Below are positions 10,061-20,137 of a stretch of 64,000 bases of DNA, piece by piece. Numbering within the stretch: the first letter of the stretch is position 1; every line of letters starts with the position of its first letter. Where the stretch lies: NCBI RefSeq assembly GCF_013256425.1, contig NZ_CP053904.1, positions 2,232,001-2,296,000 on the forward strand, given 5' to 3'. The stretch comes from Hymenobacter sp. BRD67 (GTDB lineage: Bacteria > Bacteroidota > Bacteroidia > Cytophagales > Hymenobacteraceae). The translations under genes were made by a program, and so were the position numbers. Below the pieces are notes generated by a model. That model was not told the origin of the DNA, did not search any database, and saw only the letters and a program-made list of their open reading frames with translations.

Positions 10061-11148
10061 TCAGGTAAGGGGCGTTTTGGGGTCGAAGGCATCGCGCAGG
10101 CCATTGCCCAGCACATTAAAGCTAAGCACTAACAAGCTGATTGCCAAGCCCGGCAGCAGGGTCAGCCACAGGCCGGCTTCGGTACCCAGCAGGTCATAGC
10201 CTTCTTTCACCATCAGCCCCCAGCTGGGGCCGGCGGCTGCACGCCCAGGCCCAGAAAGCTCAGGCCGGCTTCGAGCAGAATTGCAGCCGCAAAATTGCTG
10301 GTGGCCAGCACGATGAGCGGCCCGCGCAGATTGGGCAGCAGGTGCACGAAAATGAGCCGGCTGGTAGGCAGCCCCAGCACCCGGCCCGCTTCAATAAAGG
10401 TGGCCGAGCGCAGGCCCAATACCTGCCCGCGCACCACCCGCGCCACATCGACCCACATCGTCAGGCCCACGGCTACGAAGCTGACCCACACGCCTTTGCT
10501 ATCCAGGGCCAGCGAGATACCGATGACCAGCATAATGCCGGGAATGCTCCAGACCACGGTCATCAGGCCCAGCAGCAGGCTATCGACCCAGCCGCCGAAG
10601 TAGCCGGCTACGGCCCCCACGGCTACGCCCAGGGCCAGCGAGATGAGTACTGCTACCAGCCCGATACCCAGCGAGATGCGCGTACCCAGCAGCAGCCGGC
10701 TCAGCTCATCGCGACCGGCCTTGTCGGTGCCCAGCCAGTAACGGCGGGTTATTAACGGCTGATTACCAGCCCCCAGCTGCTTTTTTCCAGAAGCGGCTTG
10801 GTCTTTGAGCTGCGGCGGGCGGCCGTGCAGCCACACGTGCAGCACAGTGCCGGGAGCTGGCGCGATGGGGTCGGGCACCTGCCTGATGGTAGCCGTGAAG
10901 CCGGGCGGCTGCTTTTGCAGCTGCACCAGGCCATTGTTAGCATTGGGCGAGTTATCGGGCAATATCCAGTAGCCGAGCAGCGCCACAAGGGCGCACAGCG
11001 CGATAAACCCCAGCCCCACCACGGCCGGGCGATTGGCCCACAGGCGCTGGCGCACGTAGTAGCCGGGCGTGCGCACCGGGGGCGGCACTACCACCGCCGT
11101 ATCGGGCGCGGCAGGCAGCGTTTCGGAGCTGGCAGGCGCGGTGGCCAC
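10061..11148 (-). CDS. ABC transporter permease, OppC/DppC family (one frame break)
   Basis: About 362 residues. After a 35-residue Pro/Ala-rich head comes helix 1 (AVVGLGFIALCALVALLGY), then an about 90-residue periplasmic insert, then the core permease with the sequence YWLGTDKAGRDELSRLL, diagnostic of dipeptide/oligopeptide permeases, and the EAA-like loop EAGRVLGLPTSRLIFVHLLPN. The end GLGVQPPAP joins SWGLMVKEGY and runs to TGA at 10061 if one base is added at GGGG 10226-10229. The start is GTG, two bases after the stop of the upstream small gene. No ATPase or binding protein is in the window, so it may pair with distant partners. Confidence 0.88.
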
Positions 11149-11150
11149 GG

Positions 11151-11408
11151 CTAGCGGGTGTTGTGCTGCAGCAGCCCTTCCTTAGATGCCAGGTAGCTGG
11201 CATCCTGGCCCAGCGCGCCAAACGAAGTGGGCTCGTAGGCCAGCTCGGTATCGGGGTCGGGCCAGTAGTAGCGCACCAAGCCGCGCTCCAGCAGCTGCCC
11301 CAGCAGCGGAAGCAGCTCGGCGGCAGGCAAGCCGGTTTTTTCGAGCAGCACCCGGAAGGGCGTTACAAAATATAATTCGTCGAGCAGGTCAAATTCAGCG
11401 TCGGTCAT
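11151..11408 (-). CDS. Small hypothetical protein, possibly a winged-helix fold
   Basis: 85 residues from the ATG at 11408 (MTDAEFDLLDELYFV); the longer frame upstream runs into a palindromic repeat and is unlikely. The arrangement of helices (LLDELYFVTPFRVLLEKTGLPAAELLPLLGQLLERGLVRYYW reads as helix, helix, then beta-wing) resembles a small DNA-binding winged helix, but this is a guess. It ends two bases before the GTG of the OppC-like permease, so the two genes are translationally coupled and form one operon. Confidence 0.65.
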   Translation of the reverse strand: MTDAEFDLLDELYFVTPFRVLLEKTGLPAAELLPLLGQLLERGLVRYYWPDPDTELAYEPTSFGALGQDASYLASKEGLLQHNTR

Positions 11409-11421
11409 GGCTGGCAAAAGT

Positions 11422-11487
11422 AGTAGCGCGGACCTTGTAGTCCGCATTTAGCTCGGTTTCCACGCGGACGGCAACGTCCGCGCTACT
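11422..11487. repeat. Dispersed palindrome, GTAGCGCGGA family, copy 1
   Basis: Perfect 12-bp arms, AGTAGCGCGGAC (11422-11433) and its complement (11476-11487), around a 42-bp centre that holds another GTCCGC/GCGGAC pair. It overlaps the stop codon of the glycosidase gene at 11483. Related copies are at 30884, 30974, 33328 and 45124. Confidence 0.85.
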
Positions 11488-14206
11488 GTATTTTTCGCAC
11501 GCGCAGGTAGTCGAGCATGGCCTGGTTCACGGCTCCATTCATGTTCGTGTTGGCTGGCTCATACGTGAGCGTAAGCATGTTTTTGCCCTTCGCCAGGCGC
11601 ACCATTGCCGGGTTCGAGAAGCCCCAGTTCGACCATTCAGCCACCCCGCGCTGGGGCAGCACCACGGTGCCCAGCAGCTGGCCGCGGCCATCGCGCAGCG
11701 TGCGAATGGCGCACTGGTTGTTGGTATTGATGGGGCCGTTGCCGTTGGCATAGCGAAAATCGAGCGCGTAGAGCCCCGCCTCCGGCACTTCAACCGGAAT
11801 ACTGAGCCGGGTGTTTTTAGCAGTACTCACCTCTATAAAGCCGGTGCCACTAAAGCCTTTGTACGCGTAAGCTGCGGCCGGCGCCAGGGTTTCGAGCTGG
11901 ATTTCAGCGGCGGGTACCCCTACCGGCAGCGGCTCGCTGGCAAACGACTCGTGGCCTTTGGCATTTATAGCCAAAACCTGATATTCGGCATACGAGCCGG
12001 GCGCTACCGCGTACGTAGTAGCGCCGCTGGCATCTACCGGCTGGCCGTTTTTGAGCACCCGGTAGGTTACTACGCCGGCCTGGGCGGGCCAGCTAAGCTG
12101 GCCGTTGGCATAGCTTAGCTGCGGGGTTTCGGGGCTGAACAAGTCAGGCACCCGATTCACGTTGGCCGCCGCCGGAGCCTGGCTTTTGAGCACGATGCGC
12201 AGTTTGTGCGCCCCGGTGAGCGTGGCGGGTACGGCGGCACCGGCCAGCGGCTGGCCATCCAAGGTGATTTCCTGGATTTCATTGCCAAAGCCCGTCATCT
12301 CGATAGTCAGCCGCGCGCGGCGATACGCAAAGTTGGTGAGCTGGCGGGTGCCCTGCAGCCCCCGCGGCACGAAGGGCTGAAACACCAGCCGGTCGGTTTC
12401 ATAGTGCATGCCAAACAGCACTTTATACACCAGGGCCAGGCTGCCCGAGAGGCTCCAGAGCATATTGGAAGAGTTGACCTGGGTGCCGGCAAAGTCGCCG
12501 TTGCTGGCCACGAAGTTTTCCTTATTCGTCAAGAACAGCGCCGCCGGGCGGTAAACGGCGGCCATGCTTTCCATCACCGAAGCCTCGTTGCCGGCCTTGG
12601 CGGCGGCCAGCGCCCAGAAGCTCTGCACGAAGGGCCACACCGCGTCGTTGTGGTAGGGCGGAATGCCCGGAATCTGGGGATAGATGCAGGAAATGCCAAA
12701 GGGCGTAGTCGGAACATTCGCCACTACTGTTTTGGCCCGGCCCTCGTCGGCAACGCCAAAATACACGCTCAGCGCCTCACCCAGCGCCTCGGAGCGGGGC
12801 GACACCACCGGAAATATTCGACCGTACCTATATTGCCCGTAGTAGCCGGCTTTTTCGAGCCACAAGTGCTGATTAATGGCTTGCCTGATAACGCCCGCTG
12901 CCTGCTCGTGGCGCTCGGCCACGGCCGTTTCGCCCAGCTGCCGGGCCATGAGGGCCAGTACGGTATTAGCCTGAAAATGAACAGCGTTGGTGCCCAGGTT
13001 TTCGCTTTGATAGATATCCGCCGGCTGCATCCAGCGCGGGTAGGTCTGCTCGCGCCAGTCCAGAAACGATGACTCGCCGCGCACCAGGCCGCTGGTGGGG
13101 TCGTAGGCATTCTGGGCGTCTTCTTCCAGCGTCTTTTTGACGATGGGATACACCTTGCGCAGCCACGCGGCGTCACCGGTTACCTTGTATACCTCCCAGG
13201 CCGCCACGGCCCAGATTACGCGGTCGGTAGAGCACGGATACGCCCCGCCAGTGCCGGTGTCCTGAATGATGCGGCCCGCGGGCGATACCTTGCGCAGCAG
13301 GCTTTTCATCGCCGATTTGGGTTGCAGCGTAGCCTGGGCCAGGATGATGGAATAGCTCACGTCGCGCGTCCACACGCCCGCCCACTCTTTGCCGGTACGA
13401 AACGTACTGTCGGGCTCCACGGCGCGCCGCGCTTCTTCCAAAGCCAGGTTATAAAGCGCATCGGCGAGCGGGTAGCCCGACTTATACTGGGGGAAATCGT
13501 CGGTTTTAATAGATTTTTCCCAGCGGCTGGCGGTGGTTTTGGCGGCGGCCGGCGCGTTAAGCGTCAGGGTCACCTCGTAGATGCCGTCGCCATCGGCATC
13601 GTGCATTTCCAGCTCGGGCTTGTTTATCAGGTTGTCAAAATCCCAGCTCAGCGGCGCAGTACTGCCGGCTACGAAAACCTTCTTAAAGTCTTGCTTATAA
13701 ATCTTTTCGCCTTTATAAGTAGTGAAATAGCCTTGCTTATCAAAAGCAGCCAGCACGGGCCGAAGGTCGAGCCTGATTTTTAGCGGCGTGTTAGGGGCCA
13801 GGTACTGGCCGGCCGGCACGGGCCGGGCCTCTGCATAGCGTTGGCCAAATAGGATAACCGGGGTTTCAAGGACCGCGCCGGGCGCGGCGGGCAGCGCCAG
13901 AAAGGTATTATCCTGGCCGGGCGGCAGCTCGTTATCCTTGCCGTTGAGGCTGAACTTGAAGGTCACCAGCGGGCTCTGCGTCTCGTTGGCCGGGCTGCGA
14001 TAGTTGGAAGTCAGCGCCGTCGCTGAAACTACCCGGCCGTGGTTGTGGCCCTGCACGATACTATCTCGGTAAAGCGTGTAGGCCTCAGAATGCCAGATGG
14101 CCCCGGCCGGGCCGCCGGCCATTTCAGTGGTGCCGGGCTTCGACTGGCAGCTGCTTAGCAGCAGGCCGCCGGCCAGTAGCAGGGCGCTCAACTCGTAATA
14201 CGTCAT
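11483..14206 (-). CDS. Lipoprotein six-hairpin glycosidase (trehalase/GH63-like) with C-terminal CBM-like domain
   Basis: 907 residues from the ATG at 14206; this start gives a proper lipoprotein signal (LLLAGGLLLSSC). The longer frame to 14395 only translates a palindromic repeat. An N-terminal beta domain (to about 250) precedes an (alpha/alpha)6 catalytic region with GKEWAGVWTRDVSYS, DTGTGGAYPCSTDRVIWAVAAWEVY and SSFLDWREQTYPRWMQ, then a fibronectin-like segment (about 690-770) and a CBM35-like end (GLYALDFRYANGNGP ... MLDYLRVRK). It is probably exported to the outer membrane and acts on alpha-glucosides or a related oligosaccharide; the exact substrate cannot be told. Confidence 0.82.
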   Translation of the reverse strand: MTYYELSALLLAGGLLLSSCQSKPGTTEMAGGPAGAIWHSEAYTLYRDSIVQGHNHGRVVSATALTSNYRSPANETQSPLVTFKFSLNGKDNELPPGQDNTFLALPAAPGAVLETPVILFGQRYAEARPVPAGQYLAPNTPLKIRLDLRPVLAAFDKQGYFTTYKGEKIYKQDFKKVFVAGSTAPLSWDFDNLINKPELEMHDADGDGIYEVTLTLNAPAAAKTTASRWEKSIKTDDFPQYKSGYPLADALYNLALEEARRAVEPDSTFRTGKEWAGVWTRDVSYSIILAQATLQPKSAMKSLLRKVSPAGRIIQDTGTGGAYPCSTDRVIWAVAAWEVYKVTGDAAWLRKVYPIVKKTLEEDAQNAYDPTSGLVRGESSFLDWREQTYPRWMQPADIYQSENLGTNAVHFQANTVLALMARQLGETAVAERHEQAAGVIRQAINQHLWLEKAGYYGQYRYGRIFPVVSPRSEALGEALSVYFGVADEGRAKTVVANVPTTPFGISCIYPQIPGIPPYHNDAVWPFVQSFWALAAAKAGNEASVMESMAAVYRPAALFLTNKENFVASNGDFAGTQVNSSNMLWSLSGSLALVYKVLFGMHYETDRLVFQPFVPRGLQGTRQLTNFAYRRARLTIEMTGFGNEIQEITLDGQPLAGAAVPATLTGAHKLRIVLKSQAPAAANVNRVPDLFSPETPQLSYANGQLSWPAQAGVVTYRVLKNGQPVDASGATTYAVAPGSYAEYQVLAINAKGHESFASEPLPVGVPAAEIQLETLAPAAAYAYKGFSGTGFIEVSTAKNTRLSIPVEVPEAGLYALDFRYANGNGPINTNNQCAIRTLRDGRGQLLGTVVLPQRGVAEWSNWGFSNPAMVRLAKGKNMLTLTYEPANTNMNGAVNQAMLDYLRVRKIQ

Positions 14207-14294
14207 GGGAGTAACAGGCTGATTTAAGAGACGACAGGCCAGCCGGAACCAGCTGGATAAGAAGTTGAAAAGCTGTTCAGGAAAACGTCGGACG

Positions 14295-14382
14295 GTCATG
14301 CTGAGCTTGTTGAAGCATCTCGCTCGCTTCGTTGAACGAATCATACGGCGCGGTGGAGATGCTTCGACAAGCTCAGCATGAC
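14295..14382. repeat. Large imperfect palindrome (GTCATGCTGAGC family)
   Basis: Two 27-nt arms (14295-14321 and 14356-14382) that are complementary at 26 of 27 positions, with a 34-nt centre. It lies in the leader of the glycosidase gene. Part of one arm (GCTTCGACAAGCTCAGCAT) recurs inside the hairpin at 17443-17483. Confidence 0.85.
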
Positions 14383-14491
14383 GTTCATTTTTCATTTTCA
14401 GTAATTCCTAAACAGCTTCGCTAAAAAGCGGAAAAGCTACTTGACGTAACGCTAGCTTGGTTTTCTTAAGTTAAAAGAATAAGCTCTACCG

Positions 14492-15740
14492 CTACGCCAG
14501 CTCCATTCCGACCGCCGCGAGCGCCCGCCAGAAGCTGGGGTACGACTTACGTACCACCTGCGGCTCGGCAATGGTAAGCGGCCCGCGCATAGCCAGCGGC
14601 GCAAAAGCCATCGCCATGCGGTGGTCATCGTAAGTTTCTACCGTCTGGCCATCTACCTGGAAGTTGGTCGATTGCACCTCAAATACACCCGGCGCTACCT
14701 CCGGCATGGCAGCGCCGAACTTGCGCAGCTCGGCTTGCAGGGCCGCGATGCGGTCGGTTTCTTTGATGCGCAGGCTATGCAGGCCGGTCAGGCGCAGCGG
14801 CACACCCTGCGCGGCAGCAACTACGGCCACGGTTTGGGCCAGGTCGGGACAGTCGGTGAAGTTGAGGGGCTGCCCCACCAAGCTTTCGGCCGCCAGCGGT
14901 ACCTGCGAAAGCCGCACCGCACCGGCTTCCAGAAACTCGGTGGCCACGCCGAGCAGCTTCATACTATGCTGAATAACGTGGTCGCCCTGCCAGGAGGCCC
15001 GCCGCAAGCCCGGCAGTATAATCATTGAGCCAGACGGCCCCAACGCCACCAGTGCGTACCAGTAGCTGGCGGCCGACCAGTCGCTTTCCACCTCGTAATC
15101 GGCGGGCTGATAGCCGCCATGCTGCACCTCTATTAGTTCTTCGGGCAGCTCAGCCGCCTCCGCCCCGAAATGCCTCATCAAGCTCAGGGTCATGTGGATA
15201 TAGGGCCGCGAGCCTACCTCGCCGGTTAGCCGCAGGCGCAGGCCGCCAGGCAGCGTAGGGCCCACCATCAACAGCGCCGAAATGTACTGGCTGCTGATGT
15301 CGCCGCGCACGCTTAGCTCGGCCATACCCTGCGCGGCGGCCAGCGGCCGGCCCCAAAAGCCAGCGGCGGATAATTTTCTTTCTCTATATAAGTAATATCG
15401 GCCCCAGGGTGCGCAGCGCCTCAACCAGAATGCCAATGGGCCGCTGCTTCATGCGGGTAGCCCCGGTAAGGGTGCCGCGCCAGCCGGTCACGGCCAGGTA
15501 AGCTGTCATAAAGCGCATTACGGTGCCGGCGTCTTCGGCGTCGAGCAGGTCGGTGGTAGCCGCCTGGGTTAGCAGGCGCTGCATCAGCACGGTGTCGTTG
15601 GCTTCGGAAAGGTTGCTCAGGGTGCCGCCACCGGCCAGGCGCTGCAGCAGCAGGGCGCGGTTGGCTTCGCTTTTAGAGGCGGGTAGCTGGGCGGTACCGC
15701 TAAGCGGGCCGCCCGGCCAGCGCAGGGTTTGGTTGGTCAT
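14492..15740 (-). CDS. aroA: 3-phosphoshikimate 1-carboxyvinyltransferase (EPSP synthase; two frame breaks)
   Basis: About 416 residues after correction. It adds enolpyruvate from PEP to shikimate-3-phosphate. Visible family motifs: LPASKSEANRALLL near the N-terminus (Lys-Ser-x-x-x-Arg phosphate site), DAEDAGTVMRFMTAYLAV, RPIGILVEALRTLGAD, SSQYISALLM, KETDRIAALQAELRKFGA and DDHRMAMAFAPLA. Frame breaks are at CCCC 15402-15405 and at the CCCC/AAAA tract 15351-15358; one extra base at each restores the ADITYIEKENYPPL region. The start at 15740 (MTNQTLRW) is preferred to 15770. Same strand as aroB, 98 bp downstream. Confidence 0.93.
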
Positions 15741-15838
15741 AGAAAGAGGTAAAACGGAGGGGCACTCCATTTTGGGTCAATAGTTCGCGGCGAGGGTGAG
15801 CGATGGAAGCCCGACCTAAAAACGGGGCACCACTCATT

Positions 15839-16876
15839 TTACAAGGCCAGGTAAGCTTGCAGGGAAGCGTTTAGCTCGGCCACCGTCACCGCCTGGTCAA
15901 AAATGCCGTGGCCTATGCCGTGCAGCAGCGTACACTTAATAACGTCGCCCCGGTTTTTCTTGTCGTGAATGGCGTAGGCTACAATATCGCCTATTTCAGC
16001 TGCGGTAAAGCGCAGCGGCTCAAAAGTCAGCCCCACTACTTCGCGCACCTGCGCCAACTCTTGGGAACTCAGCAGCCCGCGCCGGGCCGAAAGCCAGCTC
16101 TCGCAGATAAGGCCGGCCGCGACGGCCTCGCCGTGGCGTACGGCCCGGCCGGGCTGGGCCAGCAGGTAGCTTTCCAGGGCATGGCCCACGGTATGGCCAA
16201 AATTGAGCAGCTTGCGCAGGCCGGTTTCGTGCGGGTCCTGCGTCACAATGCCTTCCTTAATGGCCACGGAATGGCGGATGAGGGGCGTCCAGTCGGGCAA
16301 CGTGGTCACGGCTACCCGCGCAGCCCGGCAAAAGCCGCAGCATCCGCAATGAGAGCGTGCTTTATAACTTCGCCGTAGCCCGAGCGCAGCTCACCAGCCG
16401 GCAGCGTAGCCAGAAACGCGGGCTCCATAAAGACGCCTTCGGGCTCCTGAAAAACGCCGATATGATTTTTAAACCCTGAAAGTCAACGCCGGTCTTCCCC
16501 CTACTGCGGCATCTACCTGGGCCAGCAGCGTAGTAGGCACGCCCACGCACCGAATGCCGCGCTTGTAGGTGGCGGCGCAAAAGCCGCCGAGGTCGGTGAC
16601 GACGCCGCCGCCCAGGCAGATGAGCAGCGCGTGGCGGTCGGCCTGGTAAGCCGTGAGCCAGCTCCAGACTATACCACAGGTTTCCAGAGTTTTATAAGCC
16701 TCACCGGCTTCAATGGTCAGTAGCTGGTGGGCCGGCAAGTGCAGTTGCAGCCGCGGATAGCAGTCGCGGGCGGTATTAGTATCGGCCAGCACGAAGAGGC
16801 GGCTCGGCGGCGACTGGTGCAGCAGCTCAGCTAGGGCGGGCAGGGCAGCGGGGCCGATGATGGGCGAGATACGCAA
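15839..16876 (-). CDS. aroB: 3-dehydroquinate synthase (three frame breaks)
   Basis: About 346 residues. It converts DAHP to 3-dehydroquinate, NAD- and metal-dependent. Motifs read in the corrected frame: [75 protein letters not shown], and the metal ligand [13 protein letters not shown] followed by RHGEAVAAG. Breaks are at CCCCC 16497-16501, TTTTT 16466-16470 and CCC 16315-16317, each one base short. The start is uncertain: no ATG is in frame near LRISPIIGP, so a TTG at 16876 is used; a further break upstream could hide the true ATG. Confidence 0.92.
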
Positions 16877-17005
16877 GGTGGTATACGGTGGAGGTAATGC
16901 GGGTGCAAATAAACGGCCCGGCAGCCCAAGCACTTTCTGGTTGCAGCATGTAACGCTTTTTCGGCGCTGCAACTCTTTAGTAGACACGAACCTCTTCCCA
17001 GCTAT

Positions 17006-17439
17006 ATGCAGAAAATAACATTCTTTGCACTGCTGCTTGCCTTCACCCAACAGGCTGCCAGCGTGATGCCGATATCCGGCCGGCCAACTACGATGAGCTG
17101 GCGATGGCAACCGGGCACTGGGAATGGGAAAGCACCTCGTACCAGGCTGGGGCACGCACGCCGGCCTCGGTGGGCTTTACCCGCCAGCTCGTGTTTGGGG
17201 CGGGCGGCCAGCTCACCGTGCATCGTAGCGGGCAGGCCGACTACCATACTACCTACCAGCTGTCGATGAGCTACGCTCCCCTCATCACCTTCGTAAATGA
17301 AACCGATTTACCTAACGACAACACCAAAACCTACACGCTGCGAAGCCCGCAATACGGCCAGCAAGTGCTCAGCCTGATGGGCGTAACCGTTCCGGTTGAC
17401 GGCGGAGCCGTGGAGACGTACCACTGGGTAAGTGAGTAA
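17006..17439 (+). CDS. Small lipoprotein, lipocalin-like (one frame break)
   Basis: About 144 residues. MQKITFFALLLAFTQQ is a hydrophobic signal; adding one G at 17053-17054 continues as GCQRDADIRPANYDEL, which supplies a lipobox cysteine, and then HWEWESTSYQAGARTP, a Trp-containing start typical of small lipocalin-like lipoproteins of Hymenobacter. The rest is predicted beta strand. It sits on the opposite strand between aroB and the DAHP synthase gene, so it is not part of that pathway. Confidence 0.7.
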
Positions 17440-17442
17440 CGA

Positions 17443-17483
17443 AAAGAAAGCCATGCTTCGACAAGCTCAGCATCGCTTTCTTT
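17443..17483. terminator. Bidirectional hairpin terminator
   Basis: AAAGAAAGC (17443-17451) pairs with GCTTTCTTT (17475-17483); inside, ATGCT pairs with AGCAT. The T run serves the lipoprotein gene and the complementary A run serves the convergent DAHP synthase gene. The loop contains half of the palindrome family seen at 14295. Confidence 0.7.
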
Positions 17484-17591
17484 ATTAACAACTTACTGTT
17501 AAACAGACGATAGCGGCCTAGCGCAGCTTCGGAGCCGCCCTATTGCCGGCGCCGGCCCACTGATTGCGAAACCGCGCTAATTACGTGTTAC

Positions 17592-18725
17592 TCACAGCCC
17601 CGGCCCCAGGTTCTGGGGCCCATCAACCGGCCGGCCGTTGAGCACCTGGGTTTGCTGGCGGATGCTTTCGATGTGAATGAGCTTATACAGCTCACCCACA
17701 AACCGCTCGTCGATATGGAGCTTACGGCCCCATTCGGGGCGGGTTTTAAAGATTTCCTGCCAGCGCTCCAGCTGAAGAATCTTGACGTTATTTTCCTTTT
17801 TGTACTCGGCCAGCTCCTGAATGAGCGCCATGCGGCGGGCCAGCACCTCCAGAATCTCGTGGTCGGCGGTATCCATTTTCTGGCGCAGCTCCTCGGCCTT
17901 GTTACGGTAGTCGGCGTTGTCGGAGCTGCGGTAGCGGTACTTCAGCTCGCTCAATAGCGCTTGCAGGCGGGCGGGCGTCACCTGCTGGGCGGCATCGCTG
18001 AGGGCATGGTCGGGGTCGGGATGGGTTTCGATGATAAGGCCATCGTAGTCGAGGTCCAGCGCCTTCTGGGCAATGGGCAGCAGCAGCTCGCGCGAGCCGC
18101 CGATATGGCTGGGGTCGTTGATGAGCGGCAGCTGCGGGTAGCGCGTTTTCAGCTCAATCGGAATGGCCCAGGTAGGCGCATTGCGGTAGCGCGAGGGCGC
18201 AAACGTGCTGAAACCCCGATGAATAGCTGCCAAATCGGTGATACCCGCGCGTTCCAGCCGCTCGAGCGCGCCAATCCACAAAGCAAGGTCGGGGTTTACC
18301 GGGTTTTTTACCATTACCGGCACGCCGGTGCCGGCCAGCGCATCGGCCAGCTCCTGCACGGCAAAGGGGTTTACGGTAGTGCGGGCGCCAATCCAGAGTA
18401 CATCAATGCCGTGCTTCAGGGCATCCTCAACATGGCGCGGGGTGGCCACCTCAATTGCCATTGGCAGGCCGGTTTCCTGGCGGGCGGCCTGCAGCCAGGG
18501 CAGCGCAGCGGTGCCCATGCCCTCAAAGCCGCCGGGCTTGGTGCGGGGCTTCCAGATGCCGGCGCGGTACATATCGACCTGGCCGGCAGCTTTCAGGGCG
18601 CGGGCCACGGTCAGCACTTGTTCTTCCGATTCGGCCGAGCACGGGCCGGCAATGATAAGCGGTTGGCCTTTGGCGGCCAGCCGGCGCGTAAAATACGTGT
18701 CGGCAATAGCGGTACTATTTTCCAT
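17592..18725 (-). CDS. Bifunctional 3-deoxy-7-phosphoheptulonate synthase / chorismate mutase
   Basis: 377 residues from the ATG at 18725. The N-terminal about 260 residues are a KDO8P-type DAHP synthase: LIIAGPCSAES, GIWKPRTKPGGFEG, IDVLWIGARTTVNPFAVQEL, VMVKNPVNPD, HRGFSTF and PLINDPSHIGG. The C-terminal about 100 residues are an AroQ chorismate mutase: LRQKMDTADHEILEVLARRMALIQELAEYKKEN, where the Arg and Lys residues of the active site are present. The enzyme opens and continues the aromatic pathway, in line with the nearby aroB and aroA. The fusion is the usual form in Bacteroidota. Confidence 0.95.
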   Translation of the reverse strand: MENSTAIADTYFTRRLAAKGQPLIIAGPCSAESEEQVLTVARALKAAGQVDMYRAGIWKPRTKPGGFEGMGTAALPWLQAARQETGLPMAIEVATPRHVEDALKHGIDVLWIGARTTVNPFAVQELADALAGTGVPVMVKNPVNPDLALWIGALERLERAGITDLAAIHRGFSTFAPSRYRNAPTWAIPIELKTRYPQLPLINDPSHIGGSRELLLPIAQKALDLDYDGLIIETHPDPDHALSDAAQQVTPARLQALLSELKYRYRSSDNADYRNKAEELRQKMDTADHEILEVLARRMALIQELAEYKKENNVKILQLERWQEIFKTRPEWGRKLHIDERFVGELYKLIHIESIRQQTQVLNGRPVDGPQNLGPGL

Positions 18726-18740
18726 TACAAACTGCGGCGT

Positions 18741-18823
18741 GGAGTGGCACTCCGCGCCCGCGCCGCCGAAGCAGGCTTTCGGCGAAGTTGTTGAGTGAGT
18801 GGCCAAAGCGGAGTGCCACTCCG
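18741..18823. repeat. Palindrome GGAGTGGCACTCCGC
   Basis: Arms 18741-18755 and 18809-18823 are perfectly complementary over 15 bp, and each arm is itself nearly self-complementary (GGAGTG/CACTCC). It fills the space between the divergent DAHP synthase and proline dehydrogenase genes. No second copy was noticed in the window. Confidence 0.8.
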
Positions 18824-18876
18824 CTTTACAATCCTAAAAGTAACCCATTGGGGCGAACAGGGTTTAGCGAGGGCCG

Positions 18877-18884
18877 TACCTTCG
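18877..18884 (+). promoter_or_regulatory. Candidate -7 box of the proline dehydrogenase gene
   Basis: TACCTTCG is one base from TAnnTTTG and lies 42 bp before the ATG at 18927. An identical box at 59262 stands 36 bp before another ATG. No -33 element was identified at a normal distance. Confidence 0.35.
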
Positions 18885-18926
18885 CAGTACCCACCCCACC
18901 CGCTCACTTGTTCTGCCTGCTCTACC

Positions 18927-20137
18927 ATGTCTGTTACCCCTGCCGTGCCCCTGCCGCCCGTAGCGCCTATCTCCTTTGAAGACACCCGTATTGCCTTCGA
19001 GGCCAAGTCGGATGCCGACCTGCGCAAGATGTACGCGCTGTTTGCGGCCATGAACAACGGCAGCCTGGTAAAACTAGGCGGCGGATTCATGCAGTCGGCC
19101 CTGAAATTTAATTTTCCGGGCACCAAGTTTCTGATAAAGCACTCCATCTTCAAGCAGTTTTGCGGTGGCGAAACCATTGAGGAATGCAAGCCGGTTATTG
19201 CCGAGCTGGGTCGCTACCACATTGGCACTATTCTCGACTATTCGGTAGAAGGCACCGGCAACGACCAGAGCTTCGACCGCACCCGCGACGAGATTCTGGC
19301 CACTATTGCCCTGGCGGCTACCACGCCGAATATACCCTTTTCTGTATTTAAGGTAACGGGCCTCATGCCTACTGCCCTGCTCGAAAAAACGCAGGCCGGC
19401 ACCCCGCTTACCGAGCCCGAGCAGGCGGCTTTTGCGCGCGGCCGGCAGCGGCTCGACGCGCTCTGCGCCAGCGCGCACCAGCACGGCGTGCGCCTGTTTG
19501 TAGATGCCGAGGAAAGCTGGTTTCAGCAAACTATCGACGACCTGGCCGAGGAGATGATGCGCCGCTACAACGGGGAGCGGGCCATCGTCTGGAACACCTA
19601 TCAGCTTTACCGACACGACCGCCTGGAGGCGCTGCAAGCTGCCCATGACCGGGCCGTGGCAGGTGGCTACTACCTGGGGTGAAGCTGGTGCGCGGAGCCT
19701 ATATGGAAAAAGAGGCCCGCGTAGCCCAGCAGCGCGGCTACAAAAATCCGATTAACCCCACCAAGCAGGCCACCGACGACCTGTACAATGAGGCCCTGCG
19801 CTACACAGTGGCCCACGTAGACCGCATTAGCCTGTGCGCGGGCACCCATAATGAAGCCAGCTCGCTGCTGCTGACCCAGCTCATGGCCCAGGCCGGCCTG
19901 GCTCCCGGCGACGAGCGCGTGTGGTTTGCCCAGCTCTATGGCATGAGTGATAACCTAAGCTATAACCTGGCCCACGCCGGCTACCACACCGCCAAATACG
20001 TGCCCTATGGCCCCGTAGAAGCAGTAATGCCTTATCTACTGCGCCGGGCAAACGAAAACACGGCTATCGCGGGCCAGAGCAGCCGGGAATTTCTACTCAT
20101 CCAGAATGAGTTGCGCCGGCGCCAGGGCAAAAAATAG
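18927..20137 (+). CDS. Proline dehydrogenase, monofunctional (one frame break)
   Basis: About 403 residues; FAD enzyme that oxidises proline to pyrroline-5-carboxylate. The (beta/alpha)8 barrel motifs are DAEESWFQQTIDD, VWNTYQLYRHDRLEAL, GYYLGVKLVRGAYMEKE, CAGTHNEASSLLLTQ, VWFAQLYGMSDNLSY and VPYGPVEAVMPYLLRRANEN. The frame breaks exactly in the GGGG at 19676-19679; GGGGG gives the invariant LGVKLVRGAY. Start MSVTPAVPLPP at 18927 rather than the longer frame, which would begin inside the upstream palindrome. No P5C dehydrogenase is adjacent. Confidence 0.95.

Noticed and set aside
14207..14395. N-terminal extension of the glycosidase frame by 63 residues
   Set aside because: It translates the 14295-14382 palindrome (HAELVEAS, NKLSMT); the ATG at 14206 gives a clean lipoprotein signal.
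16877..17155. N-terminal extension of the first aroB frame
   Set aside because: It overlaps the oppositely oriented lipoprotein gene and has no AroB-like sequence; AroB homology begins near LRISPIIGP.
19670..19690. Programmed ribosomal frameshifting in proline dehydrogenase and similar genes
   Set aside because: The break sites are simple G or C runs without slippery heptamers or downstream structures, occur in about 25 unrelated genes, and always need one additional base.
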